DNA from: Treponema sp.
GTDB lineage: Bacteria; Spirochaetota; Spirochaetia; Treponematales; Treponemataceae
Length of the DNA stretch: 7,652 nucleotides
Reading direction: 5' to 3'
NCBI GenBank assembly: GCA_017622055.1
Contig: JAGARY010000060.1
Coordinates: forward strand, 1 to 7,652
Part shown: positions 5,617 through 7,652 of the stretch, one piece after another
Position numbering within the stretch: the first letter of the stretch is position 1
Layout: each line of letters opens with the position of its first letter
The notes under the pieces: generated by a model
What the model saw: the letters and a program-made list of their open reading frames with translations, nothing else
The model's database searches: none
What the model was told of the DNA's origin: nothing
Program-made: the position numbers and the translations under genes

Positions 5617-7402
5617 CTGCAACTTCCTTCATCTTTTCTTTTTCCACTTTGCAAATTTCACGGTCGTAAGTGAAAAATCCGTTGATTTCGTCTTCTACGT
5701 CGCTAAGTTGGGTGTAAACGCAGCCGCAGATTCCGTCTTTTACCGCTGGAATTATCATCTTTTGGTACATTTCCACAATTTTTTGGGTAAGTTCTTGGCT
5801 AGAATTGCAACTTCCGTAACCGTATTTTGCTTTTGGGTTCCAAAGGTGATTTTTTACCGCCAAAGTGTAGCCACCACATTCCGAAATTATCAAAGGCTTT
5901 TTGCATTTTTTTGCTCTGTCAATCAAAGGCGGGGTTTTAAAATAAATGTGGTCGCTTTCTACGTCAGATTTTGGATTTTTGAACCACCCCGACGCCGTAT
6001 CGTAAATCCTAGAAGAATCAATTTGTTTTAAAACTTTGTAAGCGTAATTTGCGTTGAATTGTCCCCATCCTTCATTAAAAATTGTGTAATAAACTACGCA
6101 AGGATGATTATGCAAATGTTGGATTGTTTGTTTGCTGTGTTCCAAAAAGAATTGTTTATGTTTTGATTTTGGCTCTTTATCTTTTAGATGATATCTTAAT
6201 CCTTTTTTTGAAAAAACTGTAGGAATTGCTGTGTCTCGAATAAAATTATAGGAACCGTTATTCACCATATCTTGCATAACAAGCATTCCCGCTTTATCAC
6301 ATTCGTAATAAAAAATTTCTGGCTCAATTTTAATGTGTTTTCGCAAAGTGTTAATTCCAAGACTTTTCATATTTTGAATGTCTTTTCTAAAACCTTCTTC
6401 AGATTTTGGAAGATAAATCCCATCTACAAAATACCCTTGATCCAAAACGCCGTGCAAGAAAACTGGTTTTTTGTTTAAACAAATGCGATTTTTTCCTTCA
6501 ATTTCCAAAATAGAAATTTCTCGCAATCCAAAATAAGATTCAATTTTATCTTTTGCATTTTGATTTTCTAAATCTTCTTTTGACAAAAACAAACTAACAG
6601 AAAAATCATAAAGATTTGGATTTTCGCAAGTCCAAAGTTCAAAATCATCTTTTGTTTGCAAGCTTGAATCAATCAAATCAATTCTAAAATCTGTTTCTGA
6701 AAAATCAAAAGTGTAAGTTTTTCCAGATTTTCCTTTAATTAAAACTCTAAAGTAAAAATCATTTTTATTAGAGTCATCAGATTTTGCAAGTTGAAGTTCA
6801 TCATTTTTGCATTCTGTGGTGTCAGTTGTTTCCACAAATAAATTAAAACCTTTTGTATCTGGAAGAATTTTGATTTTTGAAATGTAGATTTCTGGCACAA
6901 TTTCCATCCAAACTGTCTGCCAAATTCCGCTAACTGGAGTGTACCACATTCCGCCCCGATTTTTTTTCTGCTTTCCGTAAGGAAAAAAATGATTCAAATT
7001 GTCTTCTGCCACCAGAGTGATTTTTTGCTTTTCAGAATAATTTTCAAGATAATCTGTAATATCAAAACTAAAAGGAAGATAGCCGCCAAGATGACTTCCC
7101 ACAAAAATATCATTTACAAAAACTGTAGCTTTTTGATCGACTGCCCCAAAATGAAGAATTACTCGATTTTTCTGATTTTGATTTTTTAGTGCCGTCACAA
7201 AATCATCTGGAAGTTCAAAATCCTTTTTATATTTATAAGTTGCACAAAATTTTCCATTATATTCCGAAGCTGGAGATTCCGGTGGAAAAGGCACAATAAT
7301 TTCACTTTCATTTGCCAACCATTTTCCGTTCAAATTAAAAAAAGAGTCTCGCCTAAGTTGCGGACGAGGATATTCTGTAAAAACCGATGATTTTTCTTGC
7401 AT
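5594..7402 (-). CDS. Glycoside hydrolase family 2 enzyme (beta-galactosidase/beta-glucuronidase type)
   Basis: From the ATG at 7402 this is a 602-residue retaining glycosidase. Residue numbers below count from that ATG. The N-terminal jelly-roll sugar-binding domain (about 15-170) begins EYPRPQLRRDSFFNLNGKW and includes GSHLGGYLPFSFDITDYL. An Ig-like sandwich follows (about 172-297). The TIM barrel (about 298-602) contains FLHGVLDQGY. The catalytic acid/base is E444 in IFNEGWGQF and the nucleophile is E508 in ISECGGY. There is no signal peptide, so it should act in the cytoplasm on imported oligosaccharides. Exact sugar specificity (galactose, glucuronic acid, mannose) cannot be set by eye. 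An in-frame TTG at 7418-7420 would add six residues, but it lies upstream of the predicted transcription start and has no Shine-Dalgarno. The ATG also lacks one, which fits a leaderless mRNA. No sugar transporter or regulator gene is adjacent in this window. It is unrelated in function to the defence genes. Confidence 0.92.
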   Translation of the reverse strand: MQEKSSVFTEYPRPQLRRDSFFNLNGKWLANESEIIVPFPPESPASEYNGKFCATYKYKKDFELPDDFVTALKNQNQKNRVILHFGAVDQKATVFVNDIFVGSHLGGYLPFSFDITDYLENYSEKQKITLVAEDNLNHFFPYGKQKKNRGGMWYTPVSGIWQTVWMEIVPEIYISKIKILPDTKGFNLFVETTDTTECKNDELQLAKSDDSNKNDFYFRVLIKGKSGKTYTFDFSETDFRIDLIDSSLQTKDDFELWTCENPNLYDFSVSLFLSKEDLENQNAKDKIESYFGLREISILEIEGKNRICLNKKPVFLHGVLDQGYFVDGIYLPKSEEGFRKDIQNMKSLGINTLRKHIKIEPEIFYYECDKAGMLVMQDMVNNGSYNFIRDTAIPTVFSKKGLRYHLKDKEPKSKHKQFFLEHSKQTIQHLHNHPCVVYYTIFNEGWGQFNANYAYKVLKQIDSSRIYDTASGWFKNPKSDVESDHIYFKTPPLIDRAKKCKKPLIISECGGYTLAVKNHLWNPKAKYGYGSCNSSQELTQKIVEMYQKMIIPAVKDGICGCVYTQLSDVEDEINGFFTYDREICKVEKEKMKEVAAIFYSLM

Positions 7403-7408
7403 AAAAAT

Positions 7409-7417
7409 AGTATAACA
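7409..7417 (-). promoter_or_regulatory. Extended -10 promoter of the GH2 gene, placed for a leaderless mRNA
   Basis: On the - strand TGT immediately precedes TATACT (7414-7409), an extended -10. Exactly six bases (ATTTTT) separate it from the ATG at 7402. With the -10 hexamer at -12 to -7, position +1 would be the A of the ATG. There is no convincing -35 (TTCCAC at a 17-base spacing) and no Shine-Dalgarno before the ATG. Confidence 0.5.
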
Positions 7418-7487
7418 CAAGTTTTGAAAAAGTGGAAAAAAGGGATGGGAAGGATTATTATGATGATTTTAGCACCCTATTTCTCGT

Positions 7488-7516
7488 TTGACTTCTGGGC
7501 GAAGATATGCTAGATT
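7488..7516 (+). promoter_or_regulatory. Candidate promoter of a small RNA
   Basis: TTGACT (7488-7493) and TAGATT (7511-7516) are separated by 17 bases, and TGC (7508-7510) directly before the -10 makes it an extended -10. Transcription would start near 7523 and run 80-85 bases to the strong terminator at 7566-7605. No credible ORF lies between, so the promoter probably serves an RNA. Confidence 0.5.
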
Positions 7517-7522
7517 AAAAGA

Positions 7523-7607
7523 AAGGAAATGCCCAAATTCATTTGGTCGTCTCCACAGGTTTGATAATAGCCGCACCAGTTGAGGGACTTGGCGGCTATT
7601 TTTTTAC
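7523..7607 (+). ncRNA. Candidate ~85-nt antisense-type small RNA (type I toxin-antitoxin-like)
   Basis: A promoter, a short non-coding stretch and an intrinsic terminator define a transcript of about 85 nt. It has a small hairpin, CCAAA (7533-7537) with TTTGG (7542-7546), followed by the 9-bp terminator stem. From memory, the segments AATGCCCAAATTC, TTTGGTCGTCTCC and CCAGTTGAGGGACTTGGCGG resemble the conserved region beside small holin-like toxin genes of Firmicute type I toxin-antitoxin loci, where an antisense RNA overlaps the 3' end of the toxin mRNA. On that model the toxin would be read on the - strand from beyond position 7652. The - strand triplet TAA at 7652-7650 could be its stop. 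The toxin itself is not in the window, so the assignment is an inference; the promoter-hairpin-terminator layout is seen directly. Confidence 0.45.
7566..7605 (+). terminator. Intrinsic terminator with 9-bp stem
   Basis: AATAGCCGC (7566-7574) pairs perfectly with GCGGCTATT (7592-7600) around a 17-base loop and runs into seven T residues (7599-7605), the classic Rho-independent form on the + strand. On the - strand the hairpin is followed by ATCAAACC rather than a T-run, so termination there should be weaker. Confidence 0.8.
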
Positions 7608-7652
7608 TCTGTTACATTTTGTAGTAAGAGAGCACTGCAAATACGGCACTTA

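Noticed and set aside
5708..7189. + strand ORFs of 66-107 codons inside the GH2 gene
   Set aside because: They are shadows of the GH2 coding strand: unusual composition, no ribosome binding sites, no recognisable motifs.
7403..7420. TTG at 7418-7420 as the start of the GH2 gene
   Set aside because: It lies upstream of the predicted transcription start, has no Shine-Dalgarno, and would add MCYTIF, which is not typical of GH2 N-termini. The -10 box overlaps these codons.

Overview
The window comes from a low-GC bacterium that uses ordinary Shine-Dalgarno sequences (AGGGAGG before hsdS, AAGGA before the ATPase gene). All six intact gene ends visible are TAA or TAG. The protein flavour (a cytosolic GH2 glycosidase, an AAA_14/DUF4143 ATPase, a YjbR protein, and an HsdS with the LYDYWFVQFDYP linker) suggests a gut- or oral-type anaerobe. 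A Treponema-like spirochaete or a Firmicute would fit, but this is inference and a genus cannot be fixed from the sequence.

Left part (1-3600) is a defence cluster on the + strand. It holds the last codons of what is probably a type I methyltransferase (hsdM), then a complete two-TRD specificity subunit (hsdS). Nine bases later comes a 628-residue AbiA-type reverse transcriptase, with a catalytic YVDD box and a C-terminal HEPN RNase motif (R-x6-H). A wrecked KAP-family P-loop NTPase gene follows: its Walker A glycine codon is now TGA, and its Walker B motif survives in another frame after internal deletions. RM, RT-HEPN and the KAP relic were probably one transcriptional unit in which the abortive-infection protein backed up restriction, much as HEPN nucleases such as PrrC sit inside type I RM operons.

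Middle part (3600-5616) starts a new + strand unit from a good promoter (TTGTTA-17-TATACT), whose -10 lies between the arms of a 13-bp perfect inverted repeat. It encodes an AAA_14/DUF4143 ATPase and, 9 bases downstream, a two-domain MmcQ/YjbR-like protein.

Right part (5594-7652) holds a glycoside hydrolase family 2 gene on the - strand. It overlaps yjbR tail-to-tail by 23 bp and seems to be transcribed from an extended -10 placed so that the mRNA would begin at the ATG (leaderless). The last 165 bases carry a + strand promoter, about 85 nt of RNA with two hairpins, and an intrinsic terminator. This resembles the antisense-RNA side of a type I toxin-antitoxin locus whose small toxin gene would lie just beyond the window on the - strand.
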